NCBI GenBank assembly: GCA_003117195.1
Contig: BDSI01000052.1
Span: 62,001 to 126,000, forward strand
From: Eudorina sp. 2006-703-Eu-15
Taxonomy: Eukaryota; Chlorophyta; Chlorophyceae; Chlamydomonadales; Volvocaceae
Length of the DNA stretch: 64,000 nucleotides
Reading direction: 5' to 3'
How positions within the stretch are numbered: the first letter of the stretch is position 1; each line of letters begins with the position of its first letter. The notes under the pieces were generated by a model, which saw only the letters and a list, made by a program, of their open reading frames with translations, did not search any database and was not told the origin of the DNA. The translations under genes and the position numbers were made by a program. Below, in pieces: positions 1-9,885 of this stretch.

Positions 1-309
1 CTGCCTACAAATCCCTCCTTCTGCGCTTCTCACCCGTAGCCGCGCCACCACCATAGTAACCTGTTTGCTTTCATCCTGTTTGCTTTCACCTTGTCTAGTT
101 ACTATATTTTGTCTTGCTCCCTTCCACTTTGCCTCACAACTTGCTTCCTTCCGCGTTCCCGCATGATGGACGACCGACGCTGCTTCCGTGGGGACCGTCA
201 CCATACATTCGTCATACATTTTACAGGTCGGTAACCAATCCGTTTGCGTGCGTCGTGCGTCTCCGTATTTAGTATTTGCGGTATGATTTGCTTTGCGGTG
301 GTGGCGCGG

Positions 310-418
310 CTGCCTTGTCCGCGCGCCTGCATATGGTAAGTTTTTCCTCGCAGGTTCTATGGTAAGTATATTGCCACCTGGGATCGGGCGGGCGGGCGGG
401 TTGCAATTCTAAACACAC
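310..418 (+). repeat. 109-bp dispersed repeat, copy A
   Basis: About 109 bases that recur almost unchanged at 36442-36550; one substitution is visible (ATGGTAAG here, ATGATAAG there). The unit holds GTAAGTTTTTCCTCGCAG, a donor and an acceptor only 18 bases apart, and ends in a GGGC-rich run followed by TTGCAATTCTAAACAC. The last 26 bases also occur reversed at 23724-23749. It lies just upstream of the carboxyltransferase-like exons and may be a short mobile element in an intron. No coding role is claimed. Confidence 0.8.
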
Positions 419-464
419 CCGCACCCACCCACCCACCCACCCCACCCGCCCACACCCCCGCTCC

Positions 465-1587
465 GTGATCGCGGTGGCCAACGACATTTCCGAGGAGCAG
501 CGGCTCCTTCTCCGACGTGGATGCCGTGTTCCGGGAGCCACGGTGGAGGAGTGAATGCCGCTGGTGTACCTGGCTGCCAACGCGGGGGCGCGGGTGGGGC
601 TGGCCACGGAGGTGCGGGAGTGCCTGCCCCGTGGCCTGGACCGACCCCGAGCTGGGCTGGGAGTACCTGTGCCTGACGGAGGGGGACTACCGGCGGCTGC
701 TGGGGGACACGCACACGCACCTTCCTGAACGTCCTGAGCCGGTCCCGGGCACCTGACACGCAGCGCGCCGCCGGTGGAGGTGGGTGGAGGTGGTGGTGGT
801 GGGGGGGGTGCTCCACAGAGAGGGGAGGAGGGAGGAGGGAGGAGGGTTAGGAAGCAAAACAGCCAAGACACGGGCCCAGGGAGGAGGGTTTGGCGCCGGG
901 GGGGAGGGGGAACAGCGCGCGGTGTGGGGCAGCTGCCGGTGGTGGTCGCAATCAGACGAAATGACGTTTGAATTTTAACGTTCTACTGAAAGAGAACTGT
1001 TAACGGTTGGGGGCGTGTTGAAACATCTCGGCAGTCTTCCTTGCACCGCGGCGCCAAGTCCCCTAGGGGCCCCACCCTTGGACCCAAACCTCCTTCCCTC
1101 CACACACACCCCTCAATCTGCCCCCGAATCTCCTCTACCTCTCCTCCCCTCCCCCCTTCCCCTGCCCTCAACCCCCAGCCCAACTCGCCAATTTCCTATA
1201 CCCACACCACACCACCCCATTTTGTTTTTCAATTGAACCCCCCCACCCCGCCCCACCCCCGCAGCCCATCCCAGCCCCCGACGGCTCCGACGTGGAGTGT
1301 CTGTCGCTGGCGGGGCAGACGTCCCCGCCCGGCCGCATGTCGTACAGCGTGTCCGGCAGCGACGTCAGGTGGCCGTCGCAGCCCGCCGCCGGCGCCGCCA
1401 GGAGGTGGGAGGGCCGGCGCCGCCGCCGCCGCCGTCGTGTCCTCCTTCTGCTGGGCCTGGCGGGAGGGCTACCCTGGTGTCGGAGGGTGGAAGAGGGGTT
1501 GGGGTTAGGGTTGGGGGTTGGTGGTGGGCATCGGCGCCTACCTGGCCCGCCTGGGCCGCCGCTGTGTGCAGAGGGCGGACGCGGCAG
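465..1587 (+). pseudogene. Acetyl-CoA carboxylase carboxyltransferase-domain remnant
   Basis: Pieces of the carboxyltransferase domain of eukaryotic multidomain acetyl-CoA carboxylase (acetyl-CoA to malonyl-CoA) can be read in order. VIAVANDI is at 465-488, SGSFSDVDAVFRE near 498-535, MPLVYLAANAGARVGLATEV from 555, and VAWTDPELGWEYLCLTEGDY near 634-693. GSDVECLS follows near 1286, and VGIGAYLARLGRRCVQ at about 1521-1568, ended by a GT donor after 1587. The first four pieces lie within 230 bases but switch frame three times, with an in-frame TGA before the third. The order and spacing match the family. The frame changes mean either a decayed copy or uncorrected indels in the assembly. Neither the upstream biotin domains nor a convincing continuation was found. 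The family call rests on the YLAANAGAR and VGIGAYL motifs. Confidence 0.6.
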
Positions 1588-3400
1588 GTGCGGTACGATT
1601 CGGTTGGGAGTTGGGGGGTTGGGGATGCGGGGATGCGGTGGGGGGGGAGGGGCGGAAAGATGATGCGGGCGTGTTGTTTTGCGGACGGCAGGGGTTTGCC
1701 CGGTTGCGGGATGTGTAAAACCCGTTTGGGGCCAGGAATGGAGGTGGTGGCGGAGGCGGAGGCGGCGCGGCTGCTGGATTTCGGCGGCGCGGGGAGCGCG
1801 GAGGACTGTACGGCGCGGGACCGGGCGGGTGTGGAGTGGGCGGAGAGCCGGGCGGGGCGGGAGATGGTGGCTTCGGAGCTGAGGTCCATGAGACGGAGTG
1901 TGGTGGCGGTCATGGTCACACAGGTGGGCGGGAGGCGAAGGCGGGGGAGCGGGACGGGGGGTAAGAAAGAAAAACACCCAGCCCTCCCAGCGGGGGGAGG
2001 CGAAGGCGGGGGAGCGGGACGGGGGGTAAGAAAGAAAAACAGCCCAGACACACCCAGCCCTCCCAGCGGGGGGAGGTGAAGGCGGGGGAGTGGGACGGGG
2101 GACGGGGGAGGGGGAAACGGGTGAGCAGTGCGTCTCTTAGCGGGTCCTGACCTCTACCTCCCCTACAAGATGGCGCCTCTTCGCAGAGCATGAAGGAGAG
2201 TTTCCATGGGGTGGGGTTCGAAGGGTTGAGAATTTGAGGGCGCCCGCCTCTATATTGCTTCCACGATATTCTCACAAAGCCCCCTGCGGTACGGGAAGGT
2301 ATATAGATGAGCACCAAGCTCCCTCGAAACCGTTGTATCCATGGCTATGGACACCGTGTACGGCGAGATGAGGTATGTGCAGGGAAGGTTTCTGCGGTGG
2401 CGCGGCAACTCCTGACGTCCACCTGCAAACCCTCTCCGCCCGCCCGAGATCCTGGTACAGTTGATTCTCTTCACCGGACTCTCACCGCCCCTCTCTCCCC
2501 CGCCCCGCCCCGGTCCCCTCCGTACCCGCTTGTGCCCGGCTACTTGCAGCAGCACCGGCAGCAGGGGCAGCGACTGCGGCAGGAGCACCCGGGGCCGCCA
2601 CCCTCGTAGGACGACGGATTCTGGCGGTGCCGGATTCGGCCCTGTCGGCGGCGGCTTCGGCTCCTGCTTTAATGTGCAGCGGCGGCGGCCGCGGCCGCGA
2701 TGCAGCGGGCGGCGGAACCGGCGGCGGAACCGGCGGCCCCCAAGCGGGTGGTGCCGAAGGCAGCGGAAGCGCCGGCGGCCCAGCACCAGCAACCCCACCC
2801 GCCCCTCCGGCGACCCGGTCCCAGTGGATGGGATGTACGACAGAGGTCTACTGTGTGAGGGGCTGCCTGGAGGTCATCCTGAGGCTGCAGGTATGTACGG
2901 ATATGAATATCTTGTACGGCATAACGAGTCGCGGCGGCAATAGGGTCGGCAGTGGTAGGGGCCCTCGATAAAAATATCCAGGGCGAGGCAGTCGGGCAGG
3001 GGAATATGGCGGAAGGGGGGGCCAGGAGGGGATCGGATCGCGCTGCGGGGCTGCGGGTCTGAGATGGGATGGGTTAAGAGTTGTGGCGTGTGCCGTGTGT
3101 GTATATGTCTTGCGCTCGTGCTAAGGGGTGCGTGTGTATGAGGGTTGTACGGCACACATGTACCTATCGATAGAGCTTGAGCTTGGGCGTGCAGGCCGCG
3201 TGTGGGTGAAAGGGTCTATTGTGTGTAGGTACCTGAAGCTTGCCGCTCTTGGGGCCATGGATGTGACAATCGAACAACGAGCTTTGGTTGGCATCCATGG
3301 CCTCTAGGGCAGTGGTGGATGGGTGTGTCGCGCTACGGGGCGGGTGTACGTCAAGCAGTTATGTTCTCAATGCTTCGCTGCATGATACCATTGCGTTATC
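1588..3400. other. No gene recognised; tandem duplication inside
   Basis: GC-rich sequence with no ORF resembling a known family. About 68 bases are repeated roughly 2.5 times at 1931-2092, each copy holding a GGTAAGAAAGAAAAACA core that belongs to the second intron-motif family. Exon-like stretches (for example VYGEMRYVQGRFLRWRGNS near 2357-2413 and VYCVRGCLEVILRLQ near 2848-2892, followed by GTATGT) could be further exons of the degenerate upstream gene, but this is not proven. Confidence 0.4.
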
Positions 3401-3573
3401 TGTGTAGACGTTATCTATCACTCGAATGAAGCTGCAGGAGGCGCTCGTGGAGGCTCAGTATGCCAACAACAAAGTAAGAATCAAAGGTCAGCCACCCGGT
3501 TTGGGTGACTTGCAAATGTACATCAAGCTTTCGAGCTGATGTGGATTCTTTGCTTGGATGACGGCCTCCGCAG

Positions 3574-5016
3574 GTGGCGAACCTTTTGGCGCTGAACAAC
3601 AGCTTGAGCGAAGAAGTTGCCGAACTCAATGAGAGGCTGCAATGTCTCGAGGAACTCGCGAGAAGGTGTGGTAGAAGGCAGGACCCGGGCAAAGTCCATC
3701 CCCACCATGGTCCCTGATTGCCATTTTGATGCCTGATTCAATCCATAAGACCTCGGAAACAAATCCATCGTATGCCCCCTGACCGATTGCTGCAGTCTAT
3801 ACAACGAATTGGAAACCACCCAGCGCCAGGGTCGCCGTGAAATGAACTCACCGATGCGGCACACCCGTGCAGCCACTGCTACCAGCATGCCATCACCGGC
3901 AGGCTGCAGCACAGTGATGGCTATCTTCATTCCAACCGATGCTTCAGAGACCAGCGAGCCTGTCACAGTGTCACCTGTGGAGCACCTTCGCATTATGCAA
4001 AGCTACATTATGCAAAGCTACAAGACGGACATGGTCAGCCCCGTCAGCAGTGACGTGGATGGGACACCACAGTACTTCATTTCCCGGTCAGAGGCTAGTG
4101 GCAGTGCCTTGCCGTCATCTTCGCTCTCCCGCGGATCGCGTGGTGCCGGCATCACGCCTAGCCCTCGCGGCCTAATGATTGGCGCTGGCCAGGTTGAGGG
4201 CCCCACCTCCACGATGAAGACCGGAATGATTGCTAAGTCCCAGGACGAGTAAGTCGGCTTGCTAGGGAGAATGTGTTGCACTTTCCTTGACATGCTGCGT
4301 GTTTGTAGACACCCGTATCCAATTCCAGTTTGAATTGTCAATACCATACTGCCCTACCTTGTCATCCTCTGTACTTCACGGCATGCTGCTTGAACGTGAT
4401 CAGTGCACGGCTGGCCTGGAGGAAGAGCATGGTGAAGCACACTCCAGGTTGCGTTATCTCGAGCCGAAGCTCAAGGCACAAAAGGGGGCCGTCTCGTCGT
4501 GTGATGACGAGGCGGACCATACCGCCGGAGAGGCGAATACCGAGGATGTCGATAACAGTACAGTAGCAACCCAGCAGGGCTGTGTTGATAAGAACGGCTT
4601 CATCGAGCTGTCATTGCTAGCATGGTGAGTCCGAGCTATGAAAGCAGGCATGTTAGCAATGGACGATGTACCCATCTTGCAGTTCAGACGCCGATGGACA
4701 CCGGCCGCCGGCATGGGCCACCGCCGGTGAGCAGCAGCAGGGTCAGCTCCCGGCCATGGAGTCCCCCTTGTGGCGCGAAGCGAGTCTCCAGGTGCAGCCC
4801 CAGAGCCGTGACTGTCAGGTAAGCGAGCTGTTGGAGTGCAATGAGCAGCTAGAGGCGTCATTGCAGGCTGATGTGGTGAAACGTGAGATGGCTGAAGTGG
4901 CGCTAGGGTGTGCACGCCAAGTCATTGCTTCACTGAGAGACCATTTCTATGCCATGCACCGCAAATACGGGATAACGTGCCTCCACCACGGTGATGCAGC
5001 AACATCAGCAGCTAAT
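3574..5016 (+). CDS. Coiled-coil protein, partial gene
   Basis: Exons with good splice borders encode heptad-rich, charged sequence: 3574-3665 (VANLLALNNSLSEEVAELNE and on), 3796 to about 4248, 4404-4624, and 4683-5016 (CQVSELLECNEQLEASLQ and on, ending before GTGAGC). A likely earlier exon ends at 3473 (LQEALVEAQYANNK, then GTAAGA). The 3665/3796 and 4624/4683 joins keep frame. The join between the second and third exons is unresolved: GTAAGT at 4249 gives the wrong phase for the acceptor before 4404, whereas GTTGAG at 4193 fits. A 15-base tandem duplication inside the exon gives IMQSYIMQSY. No enzymatic motif is visible; a cytoskeletal or scaffold role is only a guess. The 3' exons are copied in reverse downstream, so the original 3' end is lost or displaced. 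Confidence 0.55.
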
Positions 5017-6027
5017 GTGAGCGCCACACTGTACGGTCACACTATATGGTCACACTATATGGTCGCCACCGTTCATCCTACCACGATAGGGTATGTCCCA
5101 ATTTTAACAGCTCTAAGCCTATCTCTGCCCAGGGCTCCTAAACAAGCATTCCACCTGCTCACTTGCCCAACAATGCGTCAGCCTGTGCGGGCCCCTTGGC
5201 CAAACAGCCAGCAGTGGCACCCATCACAGCCATACCCTATTGCGGTAGGATGAATGGTGGCGACTGTATAATGTGGCGCTCACATTAGCTGCTGATGTTG
5301 CTGCGTCATGGTGGTGGAGGTGCTTGCGTCATCCCGTATTTGCGGTGCATGTCATAGAAATGGTCTCTCAGTGAAGCAATGACCTGGCGTGCACGCCCTA
5401 GCGCCACTTCAGCCGTCTCACGTTTCGCCACCTCGGCCTGCAATGATGCCTCTAGCTGCTCATTGCAATCCAGCAGCTCACTTACCTGATGGTCACAGCT
5501 CTGGGGGGTCGTCTAATGGGAAAGACAATGGCATTCTGTCCAGAGATCAGCGGTTCGAATCCCCGTCCCCTCACCGCTGTGTGATTAGGCGGGTCTGGCG
5601 CGGTTTCCAGGAGAGGCAATCCTGGCGCGCTGGTAACCTGGTTTAGTGGCCGGTATGGCTGTGTGACCCCCCGCAGGTCATGGAGGATGGGTGCGCAGTC
5701 CTTGGTAGGGGTTGATGAGATCAGGCACCTACGAGCTATCTGGGCCCGTTGGAACACCCGGTCAGGATATGGGTCCACCTTATAACGATTAAATAATTAA
5801 ATTGCTAACATGCCTGCTTTCATAGCTCGGACTCACCATGCTAGCGATGGCAGCTCGATGAAGCCGTTCTTATCAACACAGCCCTGCTGGGTTGCTACTG
5901 TACTGTTATCGACATCCTCGGTATTCACCTCTCCGGCGGTATGGTCCGCCTCGTCATCTGCTGCCGCACGCGACAAGACGGCCCCCTTTTGCGCCTTGAG
6001 CTTCGGCTCGAGATAACGCCACCTGGT
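4443..6027. repeat. Long inverted duplication of coiled-coil gene exons
   Basis: The left arm (about 4443-5096) and right arm (about 5232-6027) are reverse complements of each other with scattered substitutions and small indels, around a spacer of about 135 bases. The right arm carries reversed copies of the exons ending at 5016 and 4624. The stretch matching about 4660-4795 is replaced in the right arm by a tRNA-like insertion at 5505-5801. The right arm also has about 10 extra bases (GCGGCAGCA region near 5960-5975). Transcription across both arms would give a long imperfect hairpin RNA. Confidence 0.85.
5505..5801 (+). mobile_element. tRNA-derived SINE-like insertion
   Basis: This stretch interrupts the right arm of the inverted duplication. 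Its head resembles a tRNA: GGGGTCGTCTAATGGGAAAG, then a B-box of the RNA polymerase III type, GGTTCGAATCCCCG, near 5563-5576, with CCCC closing the acceptor-like stem. An unrelated body of about 200 bases follows, and an AT-rich tail (TTATAACGATTAAATAATTA) ends the insertion. No target-site duplication was recognised, and the insertion coincides with loss of about 135 bases of the arm. A degenerate tRNA gene alone would not explain the body and tail. Confidence 0.6.
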
Positions 6028-6043
6028 ATGTTATATATATAGG

Positions 6044-6049
6044 GTTTGA

Positions 6050-6091
<42 letters not shown>

Positions 6092-6097
6092 TCAAAC
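6044..6097. repeat. (TA)n palindrome with 9-bp unique ends
   Basis: GTTTGAGTC and its reverse complement GACTCAAAC flank about 36 bases of alternating TA (6053-6088). The whole 54 bases form a perfect palindrome able to extrude as a hairpin. It lies just outside the right arm of the inverted duplication. Confidence 0.9.
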
Positions 6098-7285
6098 TGA
6101 ACCATTCAGGGGCTGTTGTGCGAGAAGGTTGCGCCTTTGCTGTGGTGGCGGTTCCGGAGACGTGTGTAGAGCATTGGAGTTCAGGTCCTGAGCGTATGAT
6201 CTGAATTATGAAGGCACTTAATCCAGACCAGGCCCATAATCCAGACTATTTATCAATGCGTGTGCAGGGTCCGCACCCACCAGCCCCCTCTTGCCAGTGG
6301 AAAGACCACAAAATGTCCAGGGAACCGTCAAGCATTGCCAAAGCACGTTGTACAAGCAAGGTACACTGCCGTACAAGGCTAACTATGTGCAACTACGACC
6401 TGAACCAGGACCATCACATCTTTTAGACACTCATATAGACCGCTGGGGACCATATATAGCTTGGTTGTTACGGGTGTGAAGAGTGGCTTTGATGAGGGAT
6501 GGTTGTTGGCTACTCAGGGAGTTGAACCCCGACCTCACGTGTTTCCACGTGTTGCTATCCGAGTGTAGTCACCTCACCCTTGCACGTGAGGTGTGGTTGG
6601 GTTCATTGCTAATTTAGGATTCATGAATAGTCGTGTGTACGCCGGAATGTCTTAGTATGCCCTCTGCATCCTTAGTATGCCCTCTGCGTCCGCCAACTCA
6701 GTCTTGTCGCTACGGCCGTGACCTAATCTCGCCGCAGTTTTATGCACCTCGGTCCATAACATCCCATGTGCCAAACGAACGGTACAGTATCAACATCAAA
6801 AGCCCGTACCACCAGCTCCATCACCCGTGCGACCAGCGGCAGGTTCCCACCAACAGTGCTCACGCCAAAGGAGCCGTGGGGAGTCTAGTTATTTCACAAG
6901 AATTGTCCTCCCAGTGACGGAATCCACGTCGCAGTGTGAAATTGCAAGTGTATGCGTATGGCCTGCAAATATGTGCAGGTGTACGACGATGAACGTGCAA
7001 TCAATGATCTTGTTTAATGTGGCGTCAAGGCCAGGTGTTGGGGCCTTCCCGCAACTGTCCCTGTCCATCTGATGTTTGGATACAATGCCACCAAAGGAAT
7101 CAGCGCACAGACTCAGTGATTGGATTCACCAGTGAACACAGTTAGACACCGCAAATGCACTCGGAAGCCCTGAATTCATACACACCTCGTTCCGTTCGCC
7201 CCCCTGTGCCCCCCCCACTTATGTGGTACAAGTCAGCAATCCCGTCGAAAGCCCCCCTCCCTTCCCCCACGGCTGATGCGTTTTT
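6098..7285. other. No gene recognised
   Basis: Lower-GC sequence without a credible coding frame. It contains at 6400-6439 an exact 40-base copy of sequence inside the minus-strand ORF at 8212-8251. Duplicated gene scraps are likely; nothing else can be named. Confidence 0.5.
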
Positions 7286-8457
7286 TTAAGCGGCCTGGTT
7301 GATGGGCGCAGAGAGCACATCGGAGATGGCGGTGATGCGCAAGCCCCAGGTCTCAACGCCCAGGGTGACGGTGGCCGTGTACAGCGCTGTGATCCCCTCA
7401 CATGCGTGAGCCACGGTGGACGGGTGCTCGGTGTCGAGGTCCTGCATCAGGTAGTCCTGAAGCTCGGGGAAGTGTTCCAGCAGGCTGTTGTCGGCGATGG
7501 CGGCTGGTAGTGGCTCCTGGATGCCGGGGAGCCTGCAAGAGAAGGGCAGGACTGGATGCTGCAGCCCGTCCGCGATGGGGTTGCTTGTTGGAATCAGCAT
7601 CAAGACTGCCCCCATGATGTTGCACCCGGTGTGCGCTGTCGGGGCCGGGAGTGGCCGGTTGTCCCAGAGCTCTGGAGCTGGCCGGTCTCCCCCGATGAGG
7701 ACCGTCCTGCGGATGTCGAGCATGGGCCGCAGAATCCCGGCGAGCCGACCACGGGGGTCGATCTTGGTGAAGGCTGCCCCGGTGGCCCATACGACGGTGC
7801 GGCTTTCTGGGTTGGCAAGGTTGGACCTAGTGAGCGCCACCCCGTGAACGGCGAGGATCTCCTTGTTGGCTGCGGCCTCTTTAATTAATGTGGGCGATGA
7901 TGTGAGGGCTGGCCGGCATGGTGTTGGTGGAACCCACGCAGATGTATGTCCACAACTGCAGCGTCTATGTTGGGCAGCACTGTGCCCCCGTACTGCTTGG
8001 CGGCTTTCTGCACAACGAGGAGAGCAGGGCAACTGATGAAGGAGCCGCGGGTGCTGACCTGGCCCGCTGGCTGCAGTACTATGGTTCGCATCATGCCCGC
8101 GCTGGTGTAGCTGTCCTTGACGGTCGACGGGCTGCCATCGGTGTCGACCCTGATGAGGCGCAGCAGAGAGGACATCCCAGTGATGGGAAAGTTGGACACG
8201 CCCAGGCATGGCTGAACCAGGACCATCACATCTTTTAGACACTCATATAGATACTCCACAAAGTGACCGTTTGCCGCAATCATCCGACAATGGTTGGGAG
8301 TCGTGGTGTCGTGCACTATGAGAAGGCAAATGATGCCGTACACGTTGGCGGAGCAATTGGACGTACGGCCTGCCACGAACTGACCCGCAAAAGAGCAGCA
8401 GCAGAACCATGTCTTTGTCGTCTCGACTGCACAACCGCATCCTCCACACCAACATCA
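7286..8457 (-). pseudogene. Unknown protein, ORF split by one frameshift
   Basis: Two long minus-strand frames abut. The upstream frame is open from about 8457 to 7885 (with NHCRMIAANGHFVEYLYECL). The downstream frame is open from about 7915 to the stop at 7286 (with AAFTKIDPRGRLAGILRPML and TGCNIMGAVLMLIPTSNPIA). Both look like real protein and neither is broken internally, so a single frame change near 7890-7925 probably separates halves of one intronless coding region of about 385 codons. No ATG was found at the 5' end before the stop at about 8458. The product is not recognised; an element-borne gene is possible because the neighbourhood is repeat-rich. A missed short intron or an assembly indel are alternatives. 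Confidence 0.45.
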
Positions 8458-9192
8458 CGTGCCTTCTGACGATTTATGCACCGCTTACGGTCCACGCAAC
8501 ATGAGCAACATGCTTCGGAGTCCGTCGGCTCACACAGTCCATTTTTGTCGTTTCCGTTGCTTGTGTTGCACCCACGAAGCTGTGGCATGAGTGGACTTGC
8601 TCCCTGATGATCCTTTAAAGCGACGCCCCGCCCCTTCCGTCATGTCCCGCGACGACGTCTGTCGTAGGGCAGCATCAACATGCGTTCTTCGTTTGCCTGA
8701 CTAATTTAAATCTGCCGACAACTGCAATAAATTTGCGTGACTGAGTGCTTGACGCGGCTCTTTTTTGCTTGCAGCGGTTTTCCTCTATGGGGGAGGCCAA
8801 CTGCTCGTATCATGAATTAGGTACAGGTGAAGTGTGACGGTCTTTCGTTCAGCGGAAGAATTATTGACCTCATCTTTCGGTTGGCATCAACAGTAAAAGC
8901 ATGTAGAGATCACATGAAAGCAGTTGGATGTCGAATACATACACGGAGACATTCAGACCTGCATGCGTCCTCAACTTTAAATTGTCGTAGAATAACTATA
9001 GGCATATTCAATAATAGTTGATTTTCGGATCCGGCAGCATGCCCGTCCGGCATACCTCTGGGACGAGCGACTGTGGAAGTACTAACGCAGGCAGGGCCCC
9101 CCCATGCAACCTCAACCCAAACATTCAAGCCTGTATCAGAGTTCATGAAATTATACTGCCTGCGATATTGGTGTTTGACGTGGTTTCTGCAG

Positions 9193-9885
9193 GGGAAGAG
9201 CTTCGGTGGGGATTTGCAGCAGTTCGGCGGAACGTCAATCTACAGAGTTCCATTGCATCGGATTTACAGCACACGGGGGATTGCCAGCAAGCGCAGAACC
9301 GGTTTGGACTTTGTTCGGTGGTTTCCGGCCATGACGACGGAGGCTGAAATTAAACTGATACCTAATGACATTAGAAAAAGTCCCCCAAGGCTTGTGGTGC
9401 CCTCGCAAGAACCTGTGGGCGATGACTATCTCTTTTCACCTGGCGTTGAGACCCCCGGCCACCGTCTTCATGAGAAGGTAGGATTTGACAACATGGCAGA
9501 GTGGGAGCCCTCCGTTGCGGTTTGCACGAACATTTTGCGAGGAGCTTTGCACGCACGACGATGGCGCTGGGGTTCAACCCCCGGGGGCGCGAACGCGCAC
9601 GCGGTATCGAGTGCATTAAATGTAGGATGGGAAAATTGTTTGGCAAGTATGCCCAAGTGTTAGTGCGCGCTTGCGAGCGCCATCGGTCCCAACACGGGAT
9701 AGAACGTGTCTTCCGCACACTCAGCTTTTTCCCTGATGCCGCCTTCTCCAAACCTGCAGGACCAGAAGAAGGACGCCTCGCTCGCTCCCAAACCCCAGCA
9801 ACTTAAGCAGCAGCAGCAGCAGCACATCGCGGCGGATTCACCGCGGCCGCCCCAGGGGTGTCTATCATGCCTGAAACCGCGCTAG
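9193..9885 (+). CDS. Unknown gene, two 3'-terminal exons
   Basis: Exon 9193-9477 (95 codons, from GKSFGGDLQQFGGTSIYR to VETPGHRLHEK, then GTAGGA) joins in phase 0 to exon 9760-9885. That exon encodes a lysine/glutamine-rich end with five consecutive Gln and finishes CLSCLKPR before TAG. The acceptors (TTTCTGCAG, AACCTGCAG) are strong. Upstream exons were not resolved; 8775-8820 has good borders but does not join in frame. The paired cysteines near the C terminus could be a lipidation site, which is only a guess. No known family recognised. Confidence 0.45.

Noticed and set aside
1500..1525. Telomere-like GGGTTAGGGTTGGGG sequence
   Set aside because: It is only a few irregular units within a G-rich intron next to the carboxyltransferase exon; not a telomeric array.
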